Assembly: GCF_001676615.1 (NCBI RefSeq) | Contig: NZ_LYXZ01000033.1 | Span: forward strand, 62,001 to 126,000 | Origin: Labrys sp. WJW | GTDB lineage: Bacteria; Pseudomonadota; Alphaproteobacteria; Rhizobiales; Labraceae | Direction of reading: 5' to 3' | DNA length: 64,000 nt | Part shown: piece after piece, positions 33,743-42,444 of the stretch | Layout of the letters: the number at the start of each line of letters is the position of its first letter | Numbering within the stretch: the stretch's first letter is position 1 | Notes under the pieces: generated by a model | What the model was told of the DNA's origin: nothing | Seen by the model: only the letters and a program-made list of their open reading frames with translations | Databases searched by the model: none | Translations under genes and position numbers: made by a program

Positions 33743-34918
33743 TCAAATCACATTCAGCTCGAACACCGGCTTGTTCTCGATCACGCGCTGATAATCGAAC
33801 ACCGAGAGGTCGAGCGTCTGGAAACGGCCCGTCGTGATCAGTTCGGCAACCGCGCGCCCGGCGGCGGGCGCCTGCTGCAGGCCGTGGCCGGAAAAGCCGT
33901 TGAGGAAAAAGAAATTAGGCATGGCCGGATGCGGGCCGATCACCGCATTCTGGTCGAGCGTGTTGTATTCGTAATGTCCCGCCCAGGCCCTCACCAGCTT
34001 GAGCTCCTCCAGCGCCGGGACCTGGGCGGCGAGCGCCGGCCAGACCGCATCCTCGAACAGGCTGTAGTCGACCTCGAAATCGCCATCGGCCCGCTTCTCG
34101 CCGTGTTCGTCCTCGGCGCCGCCGCAGATATAGACGTCGCCTTCCGGCCGAATATAGATGCCGCCCGGCTCGACCAGCAGCGGCATGCGCGGCAGCTCGG
34201 TCTTGCAGCGTACCACGAAGACGGAGCGCTTGCGCGGCTCGACCGGCAAGGCGAGGCCGGCGAGGGCGGCAACGTCGCCACCCTGCGGCCCCGCTGCATT
34301 GACGAGCGTGCCGCAGGCGATGCGCCCGCCCGATTTCAGCCTGATGGCCTCGGCCTTGCCGCCCCGGTGATCGATGCCGACCACCTCGTCCTTCACATAG
34401 ACGGCACCCGCATCCCGGGCCGCCTTGCGGAAGAGATCGAGCAGGGAATGGGCGTCGAACCAGCCTTCGCCCCGGCGGCCATAGGCGCCGGCGGCGATGC
34501 CCTCGAGATTGAGCCAGGGAAATTCACGGCTGAGCGCCTCGGGGCCGAGCAGTTCGATCGCCGTGCCCTCGGCCTGCTGAACCTGCCAGTTCTGCTCCAG
34601 GATCGCCTTGCCGCCCTCGCTTGCCAGCAGGAGGTAGCCGCCCTCATGGAAACCGATATCGGCGCCCGGCCCGAAGCGCTCCTTGAGGCCGCGCATGATC
34701 TCCAGCCCGAACAGGCTCATGCGGATGTTCTCGGGCGTGGAGAATTGCTGGCGGATCGAGGCGGCCGAAAGGGTGGTCGAGGAATGGGTATAGGTGGGAT
34801 CCCGCTCGATCACCGTGACGGTGCCGGCAAAACCGAGCTGGACCTTGAGGAAATAGGCGGTGGCGGAGCCCATGGCGGCGCCGCCGACGATGACGATGTC
34901 CGAGGAGGAAGGTGTCAC
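33743..34918 (-). CDS. FAD-dependent oxidoreductase, DAO family
   Basis: A 391-residue flavoprotein. The N-terminal dinucleotide loop IVIVGGAAMGSATAYFL is followed by VIERDPTYTHSST. The middle has VVGIDHRGGKAEAIRL and LVNAAGPQGGDVAALAG, and the C-terminus GPHPAMPNFFFLNGFSGHGL, which closes the FAD site. Relatives include sarcosine/dimethylglycine dehydrogenase-like and FOXRED1-like proteins that oxidise an N-methyl or amino group. The substrate is unknown and there is no neighbouring transporter. Confidence 0.88.
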   Translation of the reverse strand: MTPSSSDIVIVGGAAMGSATAYFLKVQLGFAGTVTVIERDPTYTHSSTTLSAASIRQQFSTPENIRMSLFGLEIMRGLKERFGPGADIGFHEGGYLLLASEGGKAILEQNWQVQQAEGTAIELLGPEALSREFPWLNLEGIAAGAYGRRGEGWFDAHSLLDLFRKAARDAGAVYVKDEVVGIDHRGGKAEAIRLKSGGRIACGTLVNAAGPQGGDVAALAGLALPVEPRKRSVFVVRCKTELPRMPLLVEPGGIYIRPEGDVYICGGAEDEHGEKRADGDFEVDYSLFEDAVWPALAAQVPALEELKLVRAWAGHYEYNTLDQNAVIGPHPAMPNFFFLNGFSGHGLQQAPAAGRAVAELITTGRFQTLDLSVFDYQRVIENKPVFELNVI

Positions 34919-35028
34919 GAGAAACTCGCTGGCAGAAGGGGCGATTGCACCCGGGGGTCGGCCTTTCTATGATCGGAGACGGGATATGTGCAACAGGTCG
35001 AAGATTGGTAGATCGATGATGAGGATCT

Positions 35029-35115
35029 CCTGGGAGCGCGGACGTCCTCGTCCGCCTCTTGCTTTGCCCAAACGCGGTGTTTCCAAGAGCGGACGGGGAC
35101 GTCCGCGCTCCCAGG
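35029..35115. repeat. R2 palindromic repeat, copy 3
   Basis: 19-bp perfect terminal arms CCTGGGAGCGCGGACGTCC (35029-35047) and its complement (35097-35115). The interior carries GTGTTTCCAAGAGCGGAC, shared with the 59.2 kb copy. It lies between the divergent FAD oxidoreductase and DCC genes. Confidence 0.8.
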
Positions 35116-35137
35116 AAAATTTTGTGGGAGACTTTTC

Positions 35138-35593
35138 GTGAACCAATGGCGGCCGCAGCCTGCAAGCGACCTGCCCGACGGACTGATCCTGTTCGACGGG
35201 GTCTGCGTGCTGTGTTCGGGCATGGTCGCCTTCGTCATCCCCCGCGATGCCGCCGGCCGTTTTCGTTTCGTCGCCGTCCAGAGCGAGGCAGGCGCCATGC
35301 TCGCCCGCCGCTTCGGCATCCGGCCTGACGATCCCGAGGCCGTCGCCGTGGTCAACGACGGCATGGCCTATTTCAAGGCGGACGCAGCCATCGCCATCGG
35401 CCGGGGCCTGCCGGGCTGGCGCTGGGTGGTCCTACTGAAGGCCCTCCCCCGGCCTATCAGGGACTTTCTCTATGACCGCATCGCCCGCAACCGCTATCGC
35501 CTGTTCGGCAAGCGCGAAAGCTGCCTGATGCCGACCCCGGAGATCCGCTCGCGCTTCATCGCCACCCTGCCCGATCTGGCGAGCGCGGCATGA
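35138..35593 (+). CDS. DCC-family thiol-disulfide oxidoreductase-like protein (DUF393)
   Basis: A 151-residue protein. The eponymous DGVCVLCSG motif (Asp-x-x-Cys-x-x-Cys) is in LILFDGVCVLCSGMVAF near residue 20, and the C-terminus has YDRIARNRYRLFGKRESCLMP, typical of the family. Biochemistry is little known; a thiol redox role is assumed from the CxxC. GTG start with GGGAG nine bases upstream. The stop overlaps modC (ATGA), an uncommon partner. Confidence 0.88.
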   Translation: MNQWRPQPASDLPDGLILFDGVCVLCSGMVAFVIPRDAAGRFRFVAVQSEAGAMLARRFGIRPDDPEAVAVVNDGMAYFKADAAIAIGRGLPGWRWVVLLKALPRPIRDFLYDRIARNRYRLFGKRESCLMPTPEIRSRFIATLPDLASAA

Positions 35594-36678
35594 TCGAGGC
35601 CGACATCACCGTCCGCCGCGCCGGCTTCACGCTCGAATCGGCCTTCACCTCCGATGGCGGCATCACCGCCTTGTTCGGACGCTCGGGCTCGGGCAAGACC
35701 ACGCTCCTCAACGCCATGGCCGGGCTGATCCGGCCCGACAGCGGCCACATCCGCCTGGATGGCCAGACGCTGTTCGAGGCCTCCACGCGCATCTTCCTCG
35801 CTCCGCATCGGCGCCGAATCGGCCTGGTCTTCCAGGACGCCCAGCTTTTCCCGCACCTGACGGCCCGGCAGAATCTTCTTTATGGCCGCTTCTTCAATCG
35901 CAACGCCGGCCCGAAGCTCGATTTCGACGCGGTCGTCGGCGTGCTTGGCATCGAAAAGCTGCTCGAGCGCCGCCCAAATGCCCTGTCGGGCGGCGAGAAG
36001 CAGCGCGTCGCCATTGGCCGCGCCCTGCTGGCCTCCCCGCGCCTCCTGCTGATGGACGAGCCGCTCGCCGCCCTCGACACCCCGCGCAAGCTCGAAATCC
36101 TGCCGCTGATCGAACGCGTGCGTGACGAGATGAAAGTGCCGATTCTCTATGTCTCGCACGCCGTGGAGGAGGTCGCGCGCCTCGCCGCCCGTGTCGTGGT
36201 CCTGGAAGCCGGCAAGGTCAGCCGCATCGGCACGCCGCAGGAAGTGCTGGCGCCGGCGCCGGGTTCGCTCTTTGGCCCGCTCTCCAATCAGCGCTTCGAG
36301 ACGGTCTCGCTGCTGGAAGCGCGGGTGCGCAGCTATGACGAGCATTACGGCCTCTCGACCCTGGATCATCCCGCCGGCCCGATCAGCATTCCCGGCCGCG
36401 CCGGCCCGCCCGGCGCCAAGGTACGGGTGGTGGTGCGCGGCTCCGACGTTTCGCTTGCCATGAAGCGCCCGGGAGCCGTGTCGATCAGGACCATGCTGGG
36501 AGCACGGGTGAAGGCGGTCGCAAGCGATGACGGCCCGGTCGCCCGCGTCGATCTCGCTCTGACCGGCGGGGACACGCTGTCCGCCTTCATCACCCGCAAC
36601 GCCGTGGATGAGCTGGGCCTGGGCCAGGGCGACACCGTGCTGGCCATGATCAAGGCCGCCTCGATCGATGCGCGGTAA
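35590..36678 (+). CDS. modC: molybdate ABC transporter ATPase
   Basis: A 362-residue ATPase with intact motifs: Walker A FGRSGSGKTTLLNAMAG, signature LSGGEKQRVAIGRALLA, Walker B LLLMDEPLAALD and H-loop LYVSHAVEEVARLA. The C-terminal part (about 290-360) is a TOBE/Mop domain that binds molybdate or tungstate. modA and modB are not next to it. It forms a two-gene operon with a DCC protein. Assignment as ModC rests on the Mop-like tail; another anion importer is less likely. Confidence 0.87.
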   Translation: MIEADITVRRAGFTLESAFTSDGGITALFGRSGSGKTTLLNAMAGLIRPDSGHIRLDGQTLFEASTRIFLAPHRRRIGLVFQDAQLFPHLTARQNLLYGRFFNRNAGPKLDFDAVVGVLGIEKLLERRPNALSGGEKQRVAIGRALLASPRLLLMDEPLAALDTPRKLEILPLIERVRDEMKVPILYVSHAVEEVARLAARVVVLEAGKVSRIGTPQEVLAPAPGSLFGPLSNQRFETVSLLEARVRSYDEHYGLSTLDHPAGPISIPGRAGPPGAKVRVVVRGSDVSLAMKRPGAVSIRTMLGARVKAVASDDGPVARVDLALTGGDTLSAFITRNAVDELGLGQGDTVLAMIKAASIDAR

Positions 36679-36681
36679 GGG

Positions 36682-37053
36682 CTAGCGCCCCTTCTTCACC
36701 TCGTCGAGCCAGCGCCGGGCCGCTTCGTGATGGCGCGGCTGGATGGCACCGGAGACCATGCGGATGGCGGCATAGAGAATGGCGGCATCGTCCGTGAAGC
36801 CCAGGCCGACGATGAAATCGGGAACGACGTCGAAGGGCAGCACGAAATAGGCAAGCGCAGCGGCCAGCGTCGCCCTTACCTTGAAGGGCGTGTCGCGATC
36901 GAGCACCGCGTAATAGGCGGCCAGAAGATCGGAAGCGAAGGGGACATGGGCGAGCGCGAGCTTCAGCTTGGGCAGGAAATCGGTCTTGAGCTGCTCCTTG
37001 CGCCGCTCGAAACGACGGCCGGCATCGTCATACATACGCGACTGTGTGACCAT
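36682..37053 (-). CDS. YkvA/DUF1232 family protein
   Basis: A 123-residue protein starting at MVTQSRMYDDAG, behind a GAGGAGGG ribosome-binding site. The DUF1232 core is ALAYFVLPFDVVPDFIVGLGFTDDAAILYAAIRMV, with the YxxxPxDxxPD pattern and one hydrophobic segment. Function unknown. Ends three bases from the modC stop on the opposite strand, so the two genes converge with almost no spacer. Confidence 0.85.
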   Translation of the reverse strand: MVTQSRMYDDAGRRFERRKEQLKTDFLPKLKLALAHVPFASDLLAAYYAVLDRDTPFKVRATLAAALAYFVLPFDVVPDFIVGLGFTDDAAILYAAIRMVSGAIQPRHHEAARRWLDEVKKGR

Positions 37054-37289
37054 GGTACCCTCCTCAACGCGAAAGCATGTGGCCCCGCCTTCCGCGGTTT
37101 CAAGCGCTGCATGCCCCAAACCTTATGAAAATACTTGGCGTCATGAAAATATTTCGATCTGCATGGCTGCTCTGCGCCCAAAATCCGCCAGGATCTCGGG
37201 ATTCGCGTTCTAATCCATTGCACTGAGCCCGCCGACAGGATATCGCATCGCAGCAAGATTATAACGGGTCGAAACTGGAGGTCCTTCCG

Positions 37290-37709
37290 ATGGCCGATCC
37301 AAACGCGTCCGCGGGCAAATCTGGCCTGGCTGATTCGCGTCCCTTGTCGCCGCATCTGCAGATCTATCGCTGGCCGATCACCATGACGATGTCGATCCTG
37401 CACCGCGTGACCGGCGGGGCTCTCTATGTCGGTACCCTGCTGCTCGTCTGGTGGCTTCTGGCCGCGGCGACCAGCCCCTCGGCCTTCGCCTGGGTGCAAT
37501 GGGTGATCGGCAGCCCGATCGGCCTCCTGATCCTCTTCGGCTATACCTGGGCCCTGATGCATCACATGCTCGGCGGCATCCGGCATTTCATCTGGGATTT
37601 CGGCCACGGCCTCGGACCGGGCGAACGCGACACCTATGCCTGGGCCAACCTGATCGGGTCGGTGGTACTCACCATCCTGATCTGGATCATCGGCCTGCTG
37701 GCCTTCTGA
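37290..37709 (+). CDS. sdhC: succinate dehydrogenase cytochrome b556 subunit
   Basis: A 139-residue membrane anchor of complex II with three transmembrane helices. RPLSPHLQIYRWPITMTMSILHRVTG is the quinone-site helix with the conserved Ser/Arg, and LMHHMLGGIRHFIWDFGHGL carries the heme-ligand His. GGAGG lies eight bases before the ATG. First gene of the sdh operon. Confidence 0.96.
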   Translation: MADPNASAGKSGLADSRPLSPHLQIYRWPITMTMSILHRVTGGALYVGTLLLVWWLLAAATSPSAFAWVQWVIGSPIGLLILFGYTWALMHHMLGGIRHFIWDFGHGLGPGERDTYAWANLIGSVVLTILIWIIGLLAF

Positions 37710-37718
37710 GGATCCGAC

Positions 37719-38105
37719 ATGAGCAAGAGCCTCAAGACCCCCCTCGGCCGCGTGCGCGGCCTCGGTTCGGCCAGGTCCGGTACCCATCATTTCTGGCTGC
37801 AGCGCCTCACCGGCGCCGCCATGGTGCCGCTCACCATCGCCTTCGTGCTGACGGTGATCTGCCTTGCCGATGCCAGCCAGGCCACGGTGATCGCCACCTT
37901 GTCGTCGCCGCTCGTCGCCATCCTGCTGTTCCTGTTCATCATCGCCGGCGTCGTCCATATGCGGGCCGGCATGCAGGTGATCATCGAGGATTACGTCGAG
38001 ACCGAAAGCCTGAAGATCCTGGCCGTACTCGCCAACACCTTCTTCTCGCTCCTGGTGGGGGCTGCGTGCCTCTACGCTCTGCTGAAATTGAATTTCGGGA
38101 TGTAA
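37719..38105 (+). CDS. sdhD: succinate dehydrogenase membrane anchor subunit
   Basis: A 128-residue anchor with three transmembrane helices. The N-terminal LGRVRGLGSARSGTHHFWLQRLTGAA is the conserved alphaproteobacterial SdhD start, and VVHMRAGMQVIIEDYVE contains the second heme-ligand His. It follows sdhC by nine bases. Confidence 0.95.
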   Translation: MSKSLKTPLGRVRGLGSARSGTHHFWLQRLTGAAMVPLTIAFVLTVICLADASQATVIATLSSPLVAILLFLFIIAGVVHMRAGMQVIIEDYVETESLKILAVLANTFFSLLVGAACLYALLKLNFGM

Positions 38106-38124
38106 CCCAGTCGGGGTATGATTT

Positions 38125-39951
38125 ATGGCCGAAGGCACCCTCACTCAACCCTCCGCCCTGGGCACCGCCTATCCAATCACCGACCACACCTATGACGTCG
38201 TGGTGGTCGGCGCCGGCGGTGCGGGCCTGCGCGCCGTGGTCGGCTGTTCCGAGGCCGGACTGCGCACCGCCTGCATCACCAAGGTCTTCCCGACGCGTTC
38301 CCACACCGTGGCCGCCCAGGGCGGCATCGCCGCCTCGCTCGGCAATATGGGCCGCGACGACTGGCGCTTCCACATGTACGACACCGTCAAGGGGTCGGAC
38401 TGGCTGGGCGACCAGGATGCCATCGAATATCTGGTGCGCAACGCGCCGGCCGCCGTCTACGAGCTCGAGCATTGGGGCGTGCCCTTCTCGCGCACCGAGG
38501 ACGGCCGCATCTACCAGCGCCCGTTCGGCGGCATGACCACCGATTTCGGCAAGGGCATCGCCCAGCGCACCTGCGCCGCCGCCGACCGGACCGGCCACGC
38601 CATGCTGCACACGCTCTATGGCGCCGCGCTCAAGCACCAGGCCGAGTTCTTCGTCGAGTATTTTGCCCTCGATCTGATCATGGACGAGGAGGGCCGCTGC
38701 CGCGGCATCGTGGCGCTGAAGATGGATGACGGCACCATCCATCGCTTCCGCGCCCACCGCACCATCCTGGCGACCGGCGGCTATGGCCGTGCCTATTTCA
38801 CCGCAACCTCGGCCCATACCTGTACGGGCGACGGCAATGCCATGGTGCTCAGGGCCGGCCTGCCGCTGCAGGACATGGAATTCGTGCAGTTCCATCCCAC
38901 CGGCATCTATGGCGCCGGCTGCCTGATCACCGAAGGCGCCCGCGGCGAAGGCGGCTACCTCACCAATTCGGAAGGCGAGCGTTTCATGGAGCGCTACGCC
39001 CCCTCGGTGAAGGACCTTGCCCCGCGCGACATGGTCTCGCGCGCCATGACCATGGAAATCCGCGAAGGCCGCGGGGTCGGCAAGCGCAAGGATCACATCT
39101 TCCTGCATCTCGACCATCTGGATCCCAAGATCCTGGCCGAGCGCCTGCCCGGCATCTCCGAATCGGCCCGCATCTTCGCCGGCGTCGACCTCACCAAGGA
39201 ACCGATCCCGGTGCTGCCGACGGTGCACTACAACATGGGCGGTATCCCCACCAATTATCACGGCGAAGTGCTGACCAAGAAGGGCAACGATCCCGATGCG
39301 ATCGTGCCCGGCCTGATGGCGCTGGGCGAGGCGGCCTGCGTCTCCGTGCATGGCGCCAACCGCCTCGGCTCCAACTCGCTGATCGACCTCGTGGTCTTCG
39401 GCCGCGCCGCAGGCCTGCGCTGCGCCGAGATGGTCAAGCCCGGCGAGAAGCATGCCGACCTGCCGGCCGATTCGGCCGAGAAGGCCCTCTCCCGCCTCGA
39501 TCGCCTGCGTTACGCCAAGGGGTCGACCCCGACAGCGGATCTGCGCCTGTCCATGCAACGTGTGATGCAGAGCGATTGCGCGGTCTACCGTACCAGCGCT
39601 TCCCTCTCCGAAGGCAAGGAGAAGATCCACCAGGTCTGGCAAAGCGCCGACGATGTGCGCGTCACCGACCGCTCGCTGATCTGGAACTCGGACCTGATCG
39701 AGACGCTGGAATTCGACAATCTGATCGGCCAGGCCGTGGTCACCATGGATGGCGCGGAAAACCGCAAGGAAAGCCGCGGCGCCCACGCCCATGAGGACTT
39801 CCCCAACCGCGACGACCAGAACTGGATGAAGCACACTTTGGCCTGGGCCGACACGGAGAAGAAGTCCGTCACCATCGATTACCGGCCGGTGCACACCTAC
39901 ACCATGTCGAACGACGTCCAGTATATCGAGCCGAAGGCGCGCGTGTACTGA
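38125..39951 (+). CDS. sdhA: succinate dehydrogenase flavoprotein subunit
   Basis: A 608-residue catalytic subunit that oxidises succinate to fumarate. The FAD loop is VVVVGAGGAGLRAVVG, the covalent flavin His is H60 in PTRSHTVAAQGG, and the catalytic region is DMEFVQFHPTGIYGAGCLI and TEGARGEGGYLTN. Full length. Its stop TGA shares a base with the ATG of an unrelated AT-rich gene that separates it from sdhB. Confidence 0.98.
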   Translation: MAEGTLTQPSALGTAYPITDHTYDVVVVGAGGAGLRAVVGCSEAGLRTACITKVFPTRSHTVAAQGGIAASLGNMGRDDWRFHMYDTVKGSDWLGDQDAIEYLVRNAPAAVYELEHWGVPFSRTEDGRIYQRPFGGMTTDFGKGIAQRTCAAADRTGHAMLHTLYGAALKHQAEFFVEYFALDLIMDEEGRCRGIVALKMDDGTIHRFRAHRTILATGGYGRAYFTATSAHTCTGDGNAMVLRAGLPLQDMEFVQFHPTGIYGAGCLITEGARGEGGYLTNSEGERFMERYAPSVKDLAPRDMVSRAMTMEIREGRGVGKRKDHIFLHLDHLDPKILAERLPGISESARIFAGVDLTKEPIPVLPTVHYNMGGIPTNYHGEVLTKKGNDPDAIVPGLMALGEAACVSVHGANRLGSNSLIDLVVFGRAAGLRCAEMVKPGEKHADLPADSAEKALSRLDRLRYAKGSTPTADLRLSMQRVMQSDCAVYRTSASLSEGKEKIHQVWQSADDVRVTDRSLIWNSDLIETLEFDNLIGQAVVTMDGAENRKESRGAHAHEDFPNRDDQNWMKHTLAWADTEKKSVTIDYRPVHTYTMSNDVQYIEPKARVY

Positions 39952-40406
39952 TGCGATGGTTCTTCGCGATAGGCCTACTTGCGCTTTCTGTCTCGGAGCT
40001 AAGAGCTGAAGTACGACATAGTGATCTCGTCGGGTGTTGGCAGCCTAAGCAACAAAACGATCGCTATTTGCGTTCTGCATGCTTTTATCCCAGTGGAGAT
40101 TTGGAGATAAGCCTAACCCTGACAACGGAGGGTTTTGGTGATTGCGCCCGGTATCAGTTGAAGACACCCGACGTCATGCATGGATCAACTCTAACGCCTG
40201 GTGAGGCATTCTACGGAATTTCTAAACATGGATTTAGATTTAGAGGCATATCGAATCCAAAGAAGTTTCAATGCAACGTAAGAAATCACGATGGCATGCT
40301 TTCTTTGACAGGAAACAGGTGCCCATTCATCACGGAGTGGGTGCCCACTAAATTCAAACTGCGGGACCCAGACTCTATTTGTAGGTCTGAGGCGAGCAGC
40401 AATTGA
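39951..40406 (+). CDS. AT-rich secreted protein of unknown function inserted in the sdh operon
   Basis: A 151-residue protein with a signal peptide (MRWFFAIGLLALSVSELRAE). The mature part has six cysteines (GCWQP, SACFYPS, DCARYQ, QCNVRN, NRCPF, SICRS), so disulfides are likely. Base and codon use differ sharply from the flanks, with many A/T third positions and codons such as AGA, CTA and ATA, against strongly GC-ended sdhA and sdhB. ATG overlaps the sdhA stop (TGATG). No family recognised. Probably horizontally acquired, and read from the sdh promoter. Confidence 0.7.
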   Translation: MRWFFAIGLLALSVSELRAEVRHSDLVGCWQPKQQNDRYLRSACFYPSGDLEISLTLTTEGFGDCARYQLKTPDVMHGSTLTPGEAFYGISKHGFRFRGISNPKKFQCNVRNHDGMLSLTGNRCPFITEWVPTKFKLRDPDSICRSEASSN

Positions 40407-40518
40407 AGTTGCTGTTGATGTGATTTGCAAATTGGCTGATGTCCTGCTCGGCCAATGGTTAAAAAAACTAGACGTTTGTTACGTTCAAGTTTGAGCTGCC
40501 AGACGCGGAGAGGCTAGC

Positions 40519-41298
40519 ATGGTTCAACTCACACTTCCCAAGAACTCCCGCATCGTCGGCGGCAAGGTCTGGCCGAAGCCGGAGAACCAGAAGAATCTGC
40601 GCGAGTTCAAGATCTACCGTTACGATCCGGACGGTGAGGCAAACCCGCGCACCGATACTTATTTCGTCGATCTCGACGATTGCGGCCCGATGGTGCTGGA
40701 CGCCATCATCTGGATCAAGAACACCATCGATCCGACGCTGACCTTCCGCCGCTCCTGCCGCGAAGGCATCTGCGGCTCCTGCGCCATGAACATCGACGGC
40801 GCCAACACGCTCGCCTGCACCAAGGCGATGGAAGACATCAAGGGCGTGATCAAGATCTATCCGCTGCCGCATATGCCGGTGGTGAAGGACCTGGTGCCCG
40901 ATCTCACGCGCTTCTACGCCCAGCATGCCTCGATCGAGCCCTGGCTGAAGACCGATACGCCCCAGCCCGAGAAGGAATGGCGCCAGTCCCATGGCGACCG
41001 TGAAAAGCTCGATGGCCTCTACGAGTGCATCCTGTGCGCCTGCTGCTCCACCTCCTGCCCGAGCTACTGGTGGAACGGCGACCGCTATCTCGGCCCGGCT
41101 GCCCTCCTGCAGGCCTATCGCTGGCTGATCGACAGCCGCGACGAGCGCACCGGCGATCGCCTGGACGAGCTGGAGGATCCCTTCAAGCTCTATCGCTGCC
41201 ACACCATCATGAACTGCGCCCAAACCTGCCCGAAGGGTTTGAACCCGGCCAAGGCAATCGCCGAAATCAAGAAGATGATGGTGGCAAGGCAGGTGTAA
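40519..41298 (+). CDS. sdhB: succinate dehydrogenase iron-sulfur subunit
   Basis: A 259-residue electron-transfer subunit with all cluster ligands. [2Fe-2S]: C80, C85, C88, C100 (SCREGICGSCAMNIDG). [4Fe-4S] and [3Fe-4S]: C170, C173, C176, C180 (ECILCACCSTSCP), and C227, C233, C237 (CHTIMNCAQTCPKG). ATG start. It lies 112 bp after the inserted gene, so it may also have a promoter of its own in that AT-rich gap. Confidence 0.98.
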   Translation: MVQLTLPKNSRIVGGKVWPKPENQKNLREFKIYRYDPDGEANPRTDTYFVDLDDCGPMVLDAIIWIKNTIDPTLTFRRSCREGICGSCAMNIDGANTLACTKAMEDIKGVIKIYPLPHMPVVKDLVPDLTRFYAQHASIEPWLKTDTPQPEKEWRQSHGDREKLDGLYECILCACCSTSCPSYWWNGDRYLGPAALLQAYRWLIDSRDERTGDRLDELEDPFKLYRCHTIMNCAQTCPKGLNPAKAIAEIKKMMVARQV

Positions 41299-41300
41299 GC

Positions 41301-42116
41301 ATGGCACTTGCCTCGCAAGAGCCTGTATCGGCACCGATGCGCCGGGCTATCCAGCAAAGGCTCGAGCAGATTCGGGCCGAAGAGAATGCCCGAATTTTGC
41401 TGGCAGTCGAGTCGGGCAGCCGTGCTTGGGGGTTCTGGTCTCCCGACAGCGATTACGATGTCCGCTTTGTCTATGTCAGAGACGCCCAGGACTATCTGTC
41501 CATCGAGCCACCTCGTGATGTGATTGAACGACCCATTTCCGATGAGCTCGATTTCGCCGGGTGGGATCTCGCCAAGACGCTGAAGCTTATCTTCAAGTCG
41601 AATGCAGTGATTCTTGAATGGCTGCAATCGCCCATTCACTATGGGGGCGATGACGCTTTCGCTTCTGCCATCCTCGACTTTGCCAGGCCCCGGCTCGACG
41701 AGAAGGCTCTCGCCTATCACTATCTCAATCTGGCACGCAGCCAGATCAATCGGTTCCTGGATGATCCGGCCCTGGTCCGCGGCAAGAAGTATTTCTACGT
41801 CATTCGGCCTGCACTGACATTGCGCTGGCTCCGTTTGCACGGTGCGACTGCCGTCCCACCGATGGACTTCGGGAGGCTCACCCGGGAGACGTGCCTGCCG
41901 GACGCCATTCTCGAAACCCTGGCAGGACTGCTCGAACAGAAGAAGAAGGAGAGGGAGTTCGGCTTGATCCCCCGGAATCCCGCGTTGGACGCCTTGATCC
42001 ATGCCGAAGTGCAGGACGGAGAACAACGCGCCCGGCGCCCTGCCCAGCGCAAATCAGCGAACGACATAGAAGCCGCAGACGCCTTTCTTCGCACATGGAT
42101 TCACAACGCCGCGTAG
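41301..42116 (+). CDS. YcgL/RlaP-type predicted nucleotidyltransferase
   Basis: A 271-residue protein of the PF10127 kind. The polymerase-beta-like nucleotidyltransferase motif is ESGSRAWGFWSPDSDYDVRFVYV (Gly-Ser then Asp-x-Asp), and YHYLNLARSQINRFL, KKYFYVIRPALTLRWL lie further on. Substrate unknown; the family is patchy and often linked to RNA ligase or toxin-like loci. It starts two bases after the sdhB stop and has lower GC than sdhB, so it may be a later addition to the operon end. Confidence 0.85.
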   Translation: MALASQEPVSAPMRRAIQQRLEQIRAEENARILLAVESGSRAWGFWSPDSDYDVRFVYVRDAQDYLSIEPPRDVIERPISDELDFAGWDLAKTLKLIFKSNAVILEWLQSPIHYGGDDAFASAILDFARPRLDEKALAYHYLNLARSQINRFLDDPALVRGKKYFYVIRPALTLRWLRLHGATAVPPMDFGRLTRETCLPDAILETLAGLLEQKKKEREFGLIPRNPALDALIHAEVQDGEQRARRPAQRKSANDIEAADAFLRTWIHNAA

Positions 42117-42159
42117 GTATCACGGCCGAATGCAGGCCGGGGCTCGCGGATGGTTCTCC

Positions 42160-42378
42160 TTACCGCACCGGGCCGGTGACGTCGACGTCTTCCACCGGCG
42201 GCTGCTTGTCGAGTTCGTTGCGGTCGAGCCGCGGCGAGGCAGCGGCCGGCACCGTGGCGGGCGCGTGGAGCGTGAGCTTGGGCAGTTCGAGATTGCTGTC
42301 GACGCGGCCGATCGGAGCGGCTGCAGACGTCATCGTCGACAGGGCAACCAGCACTGCAACGGCGCTTGGGGCAGCCAT
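42160..42378 (-). CDS. small exported protein of unknown function
   Basis: A 72-residue protein. An N-terminal signal-like segment (MAAPSAVAVLVALSTMTSAA) is followed by a Pro/Leu/Asp-rich mature part (APIGRVDSNLELPKLTLH ... DKQPPVEDVDVTGPVR). Codon third positions are GC-rich, as in real genes here. GGAGAGA precedes the ATG. A CtrA-type box lies about 52 bp upstream. No family recognised. Confidence 0.6.
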   Translation of the reverse strand: MAAPSAVAVLVALSTMTSAAAPIGRVDSNLELPKLTLHAPATVPAAASPRLDRNELDKQPPVEDVDVTGPVR

Positions 42379-42429
42379 GGGGTCTCTCCGGGACGTGTGA
42401 CGTTCAGGCCACACCTTGGCGGAATTGAT

Positions 42430-42444
42430 TTAAGCAAGCCTTAA
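42430..42444 (-). promoter_or_regulatory. candidate CtrA box near 42.4 kb
   Basis: TTAAGCAAGCCTTAA fits TTAA-N7-TTAA. It is 52 bp upstream of the small exported gene on the minus strand and 195 bp upstream of the Omp19-like gene on the plus strand. The extended bases are less CtrA-like than those of the 18.5 kb site. Confidence 0.4.

Noticed and set aside
37981..39894. Open minus-strand frame of 637 codons
   Set aside because: Opposite sdhA and part of sdhD; no family features.
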